Part shown: positions 23,552-31,709 of the stretch, one piece after another
How positions within the stretch are numbered: the first letter of the stretch is position 1
How the letters are laid out: each line of letters opens with the position of its first letter
Assembly (NCBI RefSeq): GCF_016820515.1
Contig: NZ_JADHDV010000030.1
Location: 1 to 39,063, forward strand
DNA length: 39,063 nucleotides
Direction of reading: 5' to 3'
DNA from: Pseudoxanthomonas beigongshangi
Lineage (GTDB): Bacteria > Pseudomonadota > Gammaproteobacteria > Xanthomonadales > Xanthomonadaceae
Program-made: the position numbers and the translations under genes
The notes under the pieces: model-generated
Seen by the model: only the letters and a program-made list of their open reading frames with translations
Database searches by the model: none
What the model was told of the DNA's origin: nothing

Positions 23552-23980
23552 TCAGGGCCGGACCTTCTTCCATTCCTCGAATTCGACCCGCTTTCCGTCC
23601 TTCCACCGCTCCAATCGCCAGACGTCGCCTTCCACTCGATAGCGGAACGAGTACACGCCACTGTCCTCCGCAGGAAAGGAGCGCTGCATCAGCGTTTCGG
23701 TGTACTGGCCCTCTTCAGCCGCGTACCGGCCAGCCCCACCCGCCCAGAACTTGTCACCGGACTGCATGGTGAAGGAAAACCGGCCATCGGCCAGCACCTT
23801 CTGCCCGTTGAACTTCATCTCCGCATAGCTCTTCGTCTGCCCGTCCGCGGTGACGTACTCGCCGCCCTGGAGTTCCCAGGCGCCTTCGAGGGACTTGTCG
23901 GCGGCGTGCGCGGGGGTGATGGCGAGCAGGATGGTTACGAAGAAAACACATGCCGCCGTAATCTTGTCTGCCATTTTCAT
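23552..23980 (-). CDS. Small secreted lipocalin-like protein
   Basis: A 142-residue protein with a signal peptide (residues 1-27: KMADKITAACVFFVTILLAITPAHA). The mature part is a compact beta-rich domain beginning LEGAWELQGGEYV and continuing KSYAEMKFNGQKVLADGRFSFTM, ending WKDGKRVEFEEWKKVRP; the GxW start and repeated aromatic strands recall lipocalin-like domains, but I cannot name the family. Start chosen at ATG 23980 (AAGG about 5 bases before); an ATG two codons later is nearly as good. It is the third gene of an operon with the two membrane proteins upstream (25-bp gap). Ligand unknown. Confidence 0.6.
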   Translation of the reverse strand: MKMADKITAACVFFVTILLAITPAHAADKSLEGAWELQGGEYVTADGQTKSYAEMKFNGQKVLADGRFSFTMQSGDKFWAGGAGRYAAEEGQYTETLMQRSFPAEDSGVYSFRYRVEGDVWRLERWKDGKRVEFEEWKKVRP

Positions 23981-24005
23981 CAAACCTTGGAAGAATGGAA
24001 GTTCG

Positions 24006-24416
24006 TCAAGACGCTCCGAATGCGCGCTGCATACCCGCACGATCGCCTTGCAGCGCAGCACGCATGCGCTCCTCGGTCAGCGGCCTGACGATCCATTTCA
24101 GATCCAAACCACCCCATCGATTGGTCAGCGACGGAACCACCAGAAAATAGGAGGGGCCTGGTCCGACGCAGTACCAGAAAGCATCCGACGGCTGCGCGCC
24201 GACCTGGCGCCCCTCCCACATGGCACTCATGTACTTCTGCCGCTTGCTGACCACTGTCACGCGTTCTCCACTGACGCGGCCTTCAGGAGTATCAAACTCC
24301 AGTGCGGAAAACGACTCTTCCAGCAAGCGCTTGGCCTGCGCACGTCTTCGGATGGCAGCCCAGATGGCCAGTGCAACCATTGCCAGAAGCAGCACGGTTC
24401 CCCAGGAATCAGTCAT
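24006..24416 (-). CDS. Membrane-anchored hypothetical protein
   Basis: A 136-residue protein with one N-terminal transmembrane helix (about 6-22, GTVLLLAMVALAIWAAI), an Arg-rich cytoplasmic flank (RRRAQAKR) and a soluble C-terminal domain with many aromatic residues (YMSAMWEGRQV, WYCVGPGPSYFLVVP, RWGGLDLKWIV). I do not recognise the family. It overlaps the preceding membrane-protein gene by 8 bp and has GGAGGGAGG in front of its ATG. The pair probably works together with the lipocalin-like protein. Confidence 0.65.
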   Translation of the reverse strand: MTDSWGTVLLLAMVALAIWAAIRRRAQAKRLLEESFSALEFDTPEGRVSGERVTVVSKRQKYMSAMWEGRQVGAQPSDAFWYCVGPGPSYFLVVPSLTNRWGGLDLKWIVRPLTEERMRAALQGDRAGMQRAFGAS

Positions 24417-25083
24417 GCCTCCCTCCTTTCCTCTCGATGGCGTTGGTCAGCAGTGTGTCGTAAAGATCCACACGGATTTTCATCAGTGCGCCAGCAGTGG
24501 AAATCAAATACAGCAGTACGACAAACGCCCCCAACATGGCCAGCCATCCAGGAATGGCGAGAAGGCTTTTCTGGTTCATCAGCAACAGGAACAGCGCCGC
24601 AGCAACCGGCAGAAAACCCAGTCGGGAGAAGCCTCCGGAAAGCAGCCCCAATTTCGTATCCAGTTGCTGCCGCCACAGAGATGTCATGCGTCGATGCTCA
24701 ACCAGCTGGCTCTTGGGAAAAGTAACCAGCCAGTCCGTCAGTTCACGAAAGTGATCGACATCGTAGTCCAGTTGCGCGGCTTGCTCGCTCTTCCAGTTCC
24801 TGACGCTTCGAAGGACCACCCACAACGAACGCAGGATGAAGGGCGCCCAACCGGCAATCGCCGTGCAGGTTCCCGCCTGCGCCAGATACACCATCCACAT
24901 CTGCGGACGGATGAACTGTACCAGCACCGAGGGGGTCAGCCCGACAATAACGCCGACGCTACCCAGCACATTCAGCCACAACACCCAACGAGGGGTGTTG
25001 AGAACCGCAGCGGGTCCGTCGGGAACTGCCGCCAGACGTCGTTCCATTGCTGCCAGCGAAAAGTTCCCGGTCGATTCGGCCAT
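24409..25083 (-). CDS. Four-helix integral membrane hypothetical protein
   Basis: A 224-residue inner-membrane protein: helices at about 34-56, 66-86, 150-168 and 178-198, separated by a cytoplasmic loop of about 60 residues (RNWKSEQAAQLDYDVDHFRE). GGAGAGGCAGG precedes the ATG at 25083. The C-terminal tail is basic (ERKGGRHD). It is first in a three-gene minus-strand unit with the membrane-anchored and lipocalin-like genes. I do not recognise a family; a transport or envelope-scaffold role is only a guess. Confidence 0.65.
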   Translation of the reverse strand: MAESTGNFSLAAMERRLAAVPDGPAAVLNTPRWVLWLNVLGSVGVIVGLTPSVLVQFIRPQMWMVYLAQAGTCTAIAGWAPFILRSLWVVLRSVRNWKSEQAAQLDYDVDHFRELTDWLVTFPKSQLVEHRRMTSLWRQQLDTKLGLLSGGFSRLGFLPVAAALFLLLMNQKSLLAIPGWLAMLGAFVVLLYLISTAGALMKIRVDLYDTLLTNAIERKGGRHD

Positions 25084-25196
25084 CCTGCCTCTCCCCGTTT
25101 CCTCAACGCATTATGCCGCTAGGCACTGGGGGGTCAAATCAAGCTACAAGGAGCGGTTTCCAGGCAGCTCTTCTACGGAAGCACAGAGTCACGCCC

Positions 25197-26039
25197 CTAC
25201 TCCGCCGCCTCCGGGAACATCGGCAACTTCCCCACATCCGCTTCCTCGTGCTGGATGATCAGCGTCGCCTTGAGGTTCCTCGCAAGACTGGCGAAGCGAT
25301 CCATCGAAGCCAGCGACTGCGCGCGATCGGTATTGAACGATGGCACGCCACGGGTATCGAGGTTCTCGTGCAAATGCACCACATCGCCGGACAGCAGCAC
25401 CGGGCCACGCCTGGGCAGGTTCACCAGCAGGCCGTGGTGGCCCGGCGTGTGTCCGGGCAGATCCAGCATCACCACGCTGCCGTCGCCGAACACATCCAGA
25501 TCCCCGCGCACCTTCTCCACCTTCGCGTCCTTGCCCAGCCACGGCGCGAACCGCCTGGTCCGCTCCTCATGGCCCGGCGTGCCCAATACCGCGTAGTCGC
25601 CCGCGCCGATCAGCAGCGTAGCCTGCGGAAACTCCGCCGCCTGGCCGATGTGATCGAAGTGGTAGTGGCTGATGCCCACCTTCGTTATCTGCGCCGGCTT
25701 CACCTCAATCTGCGCCAGCTGGTCCACCACGGTTCTTGCCAGCGCGGTGGAATCCTCCTTGCCCTGCGTCAACGGCTTGCCCAGATACTCGCGCGACAAG
25801 CCGGTATCCCACAGCAGGTAGTCGTTGCCGTGGCGGATCAGGTAGCAGCTGCCGACGAACAGCTTGCTCTGTCCCACGTAGGCGCGGGTATCGGACATCT
25901 CGTCCAGGTTGTAGGTCCACAGCTGCCCGCAATCCAGCCGCCACAGGCGCAGCTCGACCGGAGCCGAAGGTTCGGCGGCAGCCAGAGGCAACGACAACGC
26001 GAACAGCGCGAAAGCGAACCGGCGGAGACGTGCGTTCAC
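25197..26039 (-). CDS. Secreted metallo-beta-lactamase-fold hydrolase, N-acyl homoserine lactonase-like
   Basis: A 280-residue zinc hydrolase with a signal peptide (residues 1-23, LRRFAFALFALSLPLAAAE). The metal-binding core is HYHFDHIG (residues 125-132: His125, His127, Asp129, His130). Further ligands are His197 in LPGHTPGHHG, Asp219 in LLSGDVVHL and probably His274 in LIIQHEE. The order and spacing match AiiA/AttM-type lactonases that open the acyl-homoserine-lactone ring and quench quorum sensing; cytosolic members of that group usually lack a signal peptide. Start is GTG at 26039 (GAGAGG upstream), because the signal peptide begins there. The gene is divergent from the sigma factor gene at 26313. 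The exact substrate is not shown. Confidence 0.75.
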   Translation of the reverse strand: MNARLRRFAFALFALSLPLAAAEPSAPVELRLWRLDCGQLWTYNLDEMSDTRAYVGQSKLFVGSCYLIRHGNDYLLWDTGLSREYLGKPLTQGKEDSTALARTVVDQLAQIEVKPAQITKVGISHYHFDHIGQAAEFPQATLLIGAGDYAVLGTPGHEERTRRFAPWLGKDAKVEKVRGDLDVFGDGSVVMLDLPGHTPGHHGLLVNLPRRGPVLLSGDVVHLHENLDTRGVPSFNTDRAQSLASMDRFASLARNLKATLIIQHEEADVGKLPMFPEAAE

Positions 26040-26264
26040 GAGGCCTCTCGAGCAGGGAGTGCGATGGCGCGCAGTATGCCTTGGCACGGGGGATTTCCGT
26101 CGCAGCCCCGGGTCAGGTGCCGGCGGAAGATGTACTGCAGCGACGCCGCTGCCGTACCGGCTCTTTCGGTGGGCGGAACGCCTCTCCGCGACCCGACCTC
26201 CCTCCACACTCCCATCCGGTCCCTAGGCGCAGAATGCCGCTGGCTTCCTGGCGCCCGTGCCGCG

Positions 26265-26292
26265 GGAACCTCGCCGCCCCTGCCGCATCCGA
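26265..26292 (+). promoter_or_regulatory. RpoE-like promoter of the third ECF sigma gene
   Basis: GGAACCT (26265-26271), 16 bases, then TCCGA (26288-26292), 21 bases before the sigma ATG; this fits the -35 GGAACTT and -10 TCTGA pattern of RpoE-type promoters, implying autoregulation. The 273-bp gap to the lactonase gene holds no ORF I can support. Confidence 0.4.
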
Positions 26293-26312
26293 TGGGTAAG
26301 AGAGGAGATCGC

Positions 26313-27053
26313 ATGAGCCCTGTTCATACGCCACTGGCCGTGGACTATGCCGCCCTGGACGATGCCGCCCTGGTCGCCCTGGTCCAGCGTGGCGACCGCG
26401 ACGCGTTCCGCCAGGTCATGCGGCGCTGCAACCAGCGCCTGTTCCGGGTCGCGCGCGGCGTGGTCAACGACGACGCCGAAGCCGAGGACGTAGTCCAGGA
26501 GGCCTATGTGCACGCGTACGAGAAGATTGAGGGTTTCCGTGGCGAGGCTTCGCTGCTCACCTGGCTGACCCGCATCGTGCTCAACGCCGCCTATGGACGC
26601 CTGCGCCAGCGCCGCGCGACGGTGGGCGTGGAACAGATCGAGGCCGCGCAGCACGACGAGCGGGTGGTGGCGTTCCCTTCCCGCTTTGGCCACGAGGATC
26701 CCGCCGCGGCCGCCACCCGCGCGCAGATCCGCGTCCTGGTCGAGCGCGCCATCGACGGGCTGCCCGAACCATTCCGCATCGTGTTCGTCCTGCGCGAAAT
26801 CGAGGAGTGCACGGTCGAGGAAACCGCCGCCGCGCTCGACCTGCGCGAGGAAACCGTGAAGACCCGGTTGCATCGCGCCCGCCGGCAACTGCGGGTGGCC
26901 CTGCGCGACACCCTGGCGACAACCCTCACCGATGCCTTTCCCTTCCTCGGTTCCCGCTGCGAACGCATGACCGACGAAGTGCTGAGGCGGCTGGATCCGT
27001 CACCGGCCGAACCTTCCCGCTCCCACCTGCCCGATAGCCCGCCCGCCATCTGA
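26313..27053 (+). CDS. ECF RNA polymerase sigma factor with a C-terminal extension
   Basis: A 246-residue sigma factor. Region 2 is at about 28-100 (ALVQRGDRDAFRQVMRRCNQRLFRVARGVV, DAEDVVQEAY, FRGEASLLTWLTRIVLNAAY), region 4 at about 145-195 (LPEPFRIVFVLREIEECTVEETAAALDLREETVKTRLHRARRQL). About 45 residues follow, including FPFLGSRCERMTDEVLRRL, a tail seen in several ECF subgroups and possibly used for self-control. AGAGGAG precedes the ATG at 26313, and an RpoE-like promoter is just upstream. The next two genes encode small membrane proteins rather than a classical anti-sigma factor, so one of these may regulate it. Confidence 0.88.
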   Translation: MSPVHTPLAVDYAALDDAALVALVQRGDRDAFRQVMRRCNQRLFRVARGVVNDDAEAEDVVQEAYVHAYEKIEGFRGEASLLTWLTRIVLNAAYGRLRQRRATVGVEQIEAAQHDERVVAFPSRFGHEDPAAAATRAQIRVLVERAIDGLPEPFRIVFVLREIEECTVEETAAALDLREETVKTRLHRARRQLRVALRDTLATTLTDAFPFLGSRCERMTDEVLRRLDPSPAEPSRSHLPDSPPAI

Positions 27054-27065
27054 AGGGAGAACACC

Positions 27066-27410
27066 ATGTTGATCACCGCCTTGATCGTCTTCGCCATCGC
27101 CGCCATGGGCGGCCTGTTCCTGGCCAGCCGCGTGCTGCGCGGGCATCTCGCCCCATGGGCGATCTCCATCCTGCACGCCCTGCTCGGCGCCAGCGGATTG
27201 ATCCTGCTGATTCTCACCGTGGTCCAGGGCGACGCCTCCGCACGGGTCACCGCCGCCCTGGCCATCCTCATCCTCGCCGCGCTCGGCGGCTTTTTCCTGG
27301 CCTCGCTCCACCTGCGCGGCCGGGTTGCACCCAAGGCGGTGGTGTTCGTGCACGCCGGCGTCGCCGTCGCTGGTTTCCTCACCCTGTTGAGTGCCGTGCT
27401 GGCGGTATGA
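27066..27410 (+). CDS. Small four-helix membrane protein
   Basis: A 114-residue, very hydrophobic protein with four helices (about 3-21, 30-52, 62-82 and 92-112) joined by short basic turns. The two halves look alike: GLFLASRVLRGHLAPWAISILHA and GFFLASLHLRGRVAPKAVVFVHA, suggesting internal duplication of a two-helix unit. GAAGGGAGA precedes the ATG. It follows the ECF sigma gene by 12 bp and overlaps the DUF2231 gene by 4 bp (ATGA), so all three are one transcript. Function unknown; a membrane partner of the sigma factor is possible. Confidence 0.75.
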   Translation: MLITALIVFAIAAMGGLFLASRVLRGHLAPWAISILHALLGASGLILLILTVVQGDASARVTAALAILILAALGGFFLASLHLRGRVAPKAVVFVHAGVAVAGFLTLLSAVLAV

Positions 27411-27880
27411 AACATCCGCTGCATCCCGCGCTGGTGCACTTCCCCATCGCCTGTTGGACATTGGCCACGCTCGCCGATGTCGGCGGCCGGTGGTGGGGCG
27501 AGCCGGCCTGGCAGTTCGCCGGCGGCCTGCTGCTGGTCGGCGCGATCAGCGCGCTCGCCACGATGGCGGCCGGATTCGTCGAACTGATGAAGATTCCCAA
27601 CGACAGCCCCGCCCTGCGCGTGGCCAACCGCCATCTGCTGATGGCGCTGATAGCCTGGAGCAGTTACACCGCCAGTCTGATGCTGCGTGTGCACGGCAAG
27701 ACCCTGCACCCGCCCGACACGCTCGCACTGGCCCTGAGCATGATCGGTTTCCTGGCCCTGTGCGTGACCGGATGGCTGGGCGGCAGCCTGGTCTACACGC
27801 ATGGCGTGGGCGTGCAACGCGAGGGAAGCGATGAATCGCATGCGCGCGGACTCCCGCCATCGCACCACAAGCCCGGCTAG
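27407..27880 (+). CDS. DUF2231-family membrane protein
   Basis: A 157-residue protein that begins with the DUF2231 signature HPLHPALVHFPIACWTLATLADV, in which the HPxxVHFP motif and four helices (about 12-30, 38-58, 78-96 and 104-124) are typical. Some relatives carry haem or sit with electron-transfer genes; here no redox partner is adjacent. It ends in a His/Gly/Pro-rich tail (HARGLPPSHHKPG). Start is the ATG at 27407, overlapping the previous stop. It is the last gene of the sigma operon. Confidence 0.82.
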   Translation: MKHPLHPALVHFPIACWTLATLADVGGRWWGEPAWQFAGGLLLVGAISALATMAAGFVELMKIPNDSPALRVANRHLLMALIAWSSYTASLMLRVHGKTLHPPDTLALALSMIGFLALCVTGWLGGSLVYTHGVGVQREGSDESHARGLPPSHHKPG

Positions 27881-27953
27881 CCGCCGGCCTTGATGCAGGT
27901 CAAGACCCGCCACCTCGTCTCCGGGCGACAATGCGTCTCGCCCGGAGCCGACC

Positions 27954-28217
27954 ATGACCACCCTGCCCCTGTCTTTCCAGCCCACCCGCAACAACACGCC
28001 CATCGAAGTGGACGCCACGGCGGTGGCGCGCGAACTGGGCCTGGACGTGGCGGTGTTCCGCCAATTGATGGACGCCGAAAAGATCACCGTGCTGTGCGAG
28101 CGCGGCACCGGCGAGGACGAGGGCACCTGGCGGGTCAGCTTCTATCACGCAGGCCATCGCGCCCGCTTCGTGGTGGATGCGCAGGGGCAGATTCTCGACA
28201 CGCCCGCGGCGTCCTGA
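27954..28217 (+). CDS. DUF6522-like small protein
   Basis: An 87-residue soluble protein. Residues 13-45 are a helical segment (NTPIEVDATAVARELGLDVAVFRQLM), followed by KITVLCERGTGEDEGTWRVSFYHAGHRARFVV, which matches the 'VxCERG..ED.GxxRxxFxxxxRRxRLVVD' pattern of DUF6522 proteins. Function is unknown for the family. GGAGCC stands 5 bases before the ATG. It is downstream of the sigma operon by 73 bp and converges with the TonB-dependent receptor gene; a strong hairpin lies between. Confidence 0.65.
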   Translation: MTTLPLSFQPTRNNTPIEVDATAVARELGLDVAVFRQLMDAEKITVLCERGTGEDEGTWRVSFYHAGHRARFVVDAQGQILDTPAAS

Positions 28218-28220
28218 GAA

Positions 28221-28246
28221 GCACGGCCGTCCGAAGACGGCCATGC
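28221..28246. terminator. Bidirectional hairpin between the DUF6522-like gene and the receptor gene
   Basis: GGCCGTC-CGAA-GACGGCC (28225-28242), extended on both sides by GCA/TGC after one mismatch. It sits 4 bp after the plus-strand stop and 17 bp before the minus-strand stop, so it serves both convergent transcripts; no T run is seen. Confidence 0.65.
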
Positions 28247-28262
28247 CCTGATCTTCGCCTGA

Positions 28263-31200
28263 TCAGAAGTCGTACTGCACCATGAAGCGCACCGAGCGCG
28301 GAGTCTGGAACGAGAGCGGCAACAGATAGGTGTCCACCGGGATGCCGGTGGATCCGTCCTCGGCGCTCTCGCTGACCGAGGTGACCTTCTGCTCGTTGAA
28401 CACGTTGAACACGTCCACCTTGAACTGCAATCCCTTCGCCCATGCCGGCGCGTAGCGCAGATTGAGGTCCAGCTGGCGCGTCCACGGCAGGCGTCCCTTG
28501 GTGCCGCGCGGAAACGCCTGCACCGGATTGGCCGGGTTGCCGTCCGGTCCCAGCGCCTGGCCGGCCTCGGTGGTGCCGCAACGCATGAACGACGAACCGT
28601 AGGGATGGAAGCCGGTCCTGCTCGGCCACGGCGCGTACACGCCGAAGCAGTTGAGCGGCCGTCCGGATTGCACCACCAGATTGGCGCCGATCGACCATTC
28701 CTCGTTGAACTCGTAGTTGCCGAACAGCTTCAGGCTGTGGCGGCGGTCGTTGGGCAGGTAACCGTAGGTATCCGTGGTCAGCTCGATGTAGTCGAAGTCC
28801 TGGGTGGTGTTGGTGTTCGCCTGGCCGATGTCGGACTTCACCCCGCCTTCGGTGTTGCCGCGGCTGCGGCCATAGGTGTACGAACCCTGGAAGAAGAAGT
28901 TGTCCCAGCTTCCATCCATGAACAGCTCGATGGCGCTGTACGACCGCTTCGCCTCCGGCGATAGACGCGAGCCTTCCACCCGCACGGGGGTGAGGTTGCC
29001 GTCGCCGTACAGATCGGTCAGGAACACCGCGTCCTTGCCCGGATTGAAGATGCGGCAATACGGGAATCCCGCGCCCGGCAGCGCCGCGGCGCGACCCTGC
29101 GCGTCGAGCCAGCCATCTTCTTCGTCCAGATGGAAACCGGCCGATTCCAGGATGGCGGTGTAGTCGCAGTTGTCGTCGATGGCCGCCTTCAGCTTGCGGT
29201 AGATGCCACGCACGCCAAGATTCAGGTGCTCGGTCAGTGCCGCCTGGAAGCCGAGGATGAACTCGTCCTGGTACATCGGGTCCAGGTCCTTGGCCGCGAT
29301 GGTCCGCGGATTCTTCGGTTCGCCGAACTCGCCGTTGATGTAGGTCAGGTCGCCTTCCGGCGTCAATCCGACGGGCGCGCCGGTGATCGGATCGACATCG
29401 GTGAAGCGGAACTCCTGGCGGGTGAACACCGAGGCAGAGGCGCCGCGCGTGGCGACGTCGGCGGTCAGCGGCAGCGCATAGCGGCCGGCGTTGCCGAAGA
29501 TCTTCAGGGTGGAATCGCCGTTGACGTCCCAGGAGAAGCCCAGGCGCGGTCCCAGCTGGTTGCTTACCTTCACGAAGCTGTTGCCGAAACCGTCGCGGTT
29601 GTCGAAGGTGTCCCAGCGCAGGCCCAGGTAGGCGATGAAGGTGTCCGTGACGTTCCAACTGTCCTGGAGGTAGAAGGCGCGCTGCTTGATTTCGTTGGAC
29701 GAGCCCTGGTTGACGATCTGCTCGCGCACGACGTCGTATTCGTCGCCCGTCTCCGGCTGCCCATCCGTGCCGTTGTTGGTCGCATACCGCCAGGTCCGGC
29801 CGCCTTCGATCGACGTGCCGGCCACGGACTCGTAGTTGTCGATGTCGATGCCGAACTGCAGGCGGTGGGTCGCCAGCTGCCATTCCGCATCCACCCGGAA
29901 CTGGTGGCGGGTGTCCTCGTTGTTGGCGCCCTGGATCGCGCCGCCGGTGATGTTGCAGGTGCTGACGTAGGGCAGGCCGCCATTGGTCAGATCGCGGCGG
30001 TACTGCGGACGCGCGTCCACGATCAACGGGCAGCCGCTGGCAGGCTGGTCGAGGTTGCCGCCGTAGCGCACATCCCGTCCGTCGGCGGTGCGCAGATGCT
30101 GGGCGCGCGAGGACTTGCCCAGGCCGGCCAGCGCCGACAGGGTGAAGTTGTCGGTCAGGTAGCCGGTGTACTTGAGGATGTAGTTGTCGCCGCCGGCCTC
30201 CTGGAAGTTGGTGCCGATCAGCGCCTGCCGATCCAGCCGGCCCACGGTATTTCCGTACACTGCGGTCTCGACTTCCCGCTTGTCCGAAATGCCGGTGAAT
30301 TCCAGCAGGTGGCTGTCGGTGATCTGCCAGTCCAGCTTGACCACCCAGTTCGGCGTCTTGGTGACCGCGCTGGTATTGGTGCTGGCCACCACACTGTTCC
30401 AGGTATCGGCTTCCTCGCGTTCGTACTGGATCAGGCCGTAGGCGAACAGGCGATCCTGGATCAGCGCGCCGCTGGCCCAGACCGAGGCGGTGGCCTGCCA
30501 TTCCTTGTCGCGCGAATTGTCTTCCTGCACCCGTCCCAGGCTGCCGGGCACCAGCGGATTGGAATAGTGGACGTTCTCGGTTTCCTCGCGCAGCGACTTG
30601 GGTTCGTAAAAGATGTTGGCGCCGGCATGGAACTCGTTGCTGCCGCGCTTGGTGATCTGGTTGAGCACACCGCCAAGCGAACGACCGAACTCGGCACCGT
30701 AGCCGCCGGTCTTGACCTGCTGTTCGGCAATCGCCTCGAACGGCACCTGGGTGAAGTTCAGTCCGCGAAAGGTGTTGGTGATGTTGAAGCCGTTGACGTA
30801 GTACTGGTTCTCGGCCACCGACGAACCGCCGAACGAGGCCAGGTTGCCGAACGCCGCATCGCCGCGCACCGTGCCCGGCGCCAGCAGCGCCACGCTGGTG
30901 GCATCGCGCGCCACCGGAATCCGCGCGATCTGTTCGGCGGTCAGGATGGTGGTGGACTCCACCGAGGACACGTCGATCGGATTGACCGCGCTGGACCCGA
31001 CCACGGTGACCGCATCCAGCGTGGTCGCGCTTCCGCCGCCACTGGCGACGAGATCGGCGGTGGTCGCCGTGCCCACACTGACGCTGACCGTGCGGCTGGC
31101 GCCGCCGGCGGTGGTCACCGTGTACTGGCCGGTCGGCAGGGCCGAGAAGCGGTAGCTGCCGTCGCTGCCCACGGTCACGCTGCGACTGAAGCCGGTCGCC

Positions 31201-31367
31201 GGATTGGTGATGGTGACGGTTTCACCGGCGGTGGCGCGTCCGGTGATGGCGCCGGACGTATTCGATTGCGCATGCACGCCGCCGACAAAGCACACGCCCA
31301 GCGCGGTGCTCAGGGCGGTGCGTTTCAGTCCCCGGTAAAAGCGGTGCATGTTTCGGTTGATGCTCAT
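28263..31367 (-). CDS. TonB-dependent receptor, Oar-like, with N-terminal carboxypeptidase-regulatory-like domain
   Basis: A 1,034-residue outer-membrane receptor. The signal peptide covers residues 1-34 (LSTALGVCFVGGVHAQS). Next is a carboxypeptidase-regulatory-like Ig fold (about 36-112: GAITGRATAGETVTITNPATGFSRSV, then GSYRFSALPTGQYTV). The plug (about 115-260) carries TLDAVTVVGSSAVNPID, NQYYVNGFNIT and GAEFGRSLGGVLNQITKRGSNEFH. The remainder is the beta-barrel, ending in the aromatic FMVQYDF typical for BAM assembly. Oar-like receptors of this group import glycans, peptides or other large substrates. I chose the ATG at 31367 (GAGAG upstream and start of the signal peptide). The gene stands alone; no STN domain is present, so it is not the transducer of the sigma-FecR module. 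Confidence 0.92.
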   Translation of the reverse strand: MSINRNMHRFYRGLKRTALSTALGVCFVGGVHAQSNTSGAITGRATAGETVTITNPATGFSRSVTVGSDGSYRFSALPTGQYTVTTAGGASRTVSVSVGTATTADLVASGGGSATTLDAVTVVGSSAVNPIDVSSVESTTILTAEQIARIPVARDATSVALLAPGTVRGDAAFGNLASFGGSSVAENQYYVNGFNITNTFRGLNFTQVPFEAIAEQQVKTGGYGAEFGRSLGGVLNQITKRGSNEFHAGANIFYEPKSLREETENVHYSNPLVPGSLGRVQEDNSRDKEWQATASVWASGALIQDRLFAYGLIQYEREEADTWNSVVASTNTSAVTKTPNWVVKLDWQITDSHLLEFTGISDKREVETAVYGNTVGRLDRQALIGTNFQEAGGDNYILKYTGYLTDNFTLSALAGLGKSSRAQHLRTADGRDVRYGGNLDQPASGCPLIVDARPQYRRDLTNGGLPYVSTCNITGGAIQGANNEDTRHQFRVDAEWQLATHRLQFGIDIDNYESVAGTSIEGGRTWRYATNNGTDGQPETGDEYDVVREQIVNQGSSNEIKQRAFYLQDSWNVTDTFIAYLGLRWDTFDNRDGFGNSFVKVSNQLGPRLGFSWDVNGDSTLKIFGNAGRYALPLTADVATRGASASVFTRQEFRFTDVDPITGAPVGLTPEGDLTYINGEFGEPKNPRTIAAKDLDPMYQDEFILGFQAALTEHLNLGVRGIYRKLKAAIDDNCDYTAILESAGFHLDEEDGWLDAQGRAAALPGAGFPYCRIFNPGKDAVFLTDLYGDGNLTPVRVEGSRLSPEAKRSYSAIELFMDGSWDNFFFQGSYTYGRSRGNTEGGVKSDIGQANTNTTQDFDYIELTTDTYGYLPNDRRHSLKLFGNYEFNEEWSIGANLVVQSGRPLNCFGVYAPWPSRTGFHPYGSSFMRCGTTEAGQALGPDGNPANPVQAFPRGTKGRLPWTRQLDLNLRYAPAWAKGLQFKVDVFNVFNEQKVTSVSESAEDGSTGIPVDTYLLPLSFQTPRSVRFMVQYDF

Positions 31368-31409
31368 GGTTCGCACTCTCTGGTTCTCCTGCAGATCAAG
31401 GATCACGAC

Positions 31410-31426
31410 CACGCGCCGGGCGCGTG
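31410..31426 (-). promoter_or_regulatory. Near-palindrome upstream of the receptor gene
   Basis: CACGCGC-CGG-GCGCGTG lies 43 bases upstream of the receptor start. It can form a leader hairpin on the minus strand or be a protein-binding site. Confidence 0.3.
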
Positions 31427-31475
31427 ATGCGGCGAATCAGGTGCCGGTCTCCCCCACGCCTGACGCGAGGAGGCT

Positions 31476-31486
31476 AACGATTCGTT
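31476..31486. promoter_or_regulatory. 11-bp palindrome in the receptor promoter region
   Basis: AACGA-T-TCGTT is a perfect odd-centred palindrome about 110 bases upstream of the receptor gene. The AACG/CGTT halves recall operators of LacI-type regulators. The regulator is unknown and 11 bp alone is not proof. Confidence 0.25.
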
Positions 31487-31499
31487 TACTTTCGGGATG

Positions 31500-31709
31500 T
31501 GCGGAAATTGAGTTTTGTGCCGCGTCCGTTGCCGGATGAGTCCGGTTCGGATCCGTCCGCTTTCGCGCACGTGCGCAACCGGCGCATACGATTTGCGCGA
31601 CGACGGCACAACGCGCGTCGATGCAGGGCCGCAGTATTCAGGCCGCCGGAACCCCGCTCTCTCTGCTCCGGCCTGAAGGCCACGACCGCGATTCGTGGCC
31701 TTCTTTTTT
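31500..31709 (+). ncRNA. Candidate small RNA ending in a strong terminator
   Basis: The plus strand between the divergent receptor gene and the AraC gene has a textbook terminator (31676-31709) but no ORF I can support in front of it. A second stem-loop (CAGG-ccg-CCGGA paired with TCCGG-CCTG, 31639-31675) directly abuts it, the two-hairpin layout common in sRNAs. The 5' end given is arbitrary; no confident promoter was seen. Confidence 0.35.
31676..31709 (+). terminator. Rho-independent terminator with no gene upstream
   Basis: AAGGCCACGA (31676-31685), 7-base loop, TCGTGGCCTT (31693-31702), then C and six T (31704-31709): a perfect 10-bp stem with T run on the plus strand, 136 bp before the AraC start. 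Confidence 0.85.

Noticed and set aside
25047..26312. Long plus-strand extension before the third sigma gene
   Set aside because: It is antisense to the lactonase gene and low complexity; the ATG at 26313 has AGAGGAG.
28135..30501. A 788-residue minus-strand frame within the receptor gene
   Set aside because: It is an alternate frame of the TonB-dependent receptor with Arg/Gly-rich low-complexity sequence. The plus-strand frame at 29130-31427 was rejected for the same reason.
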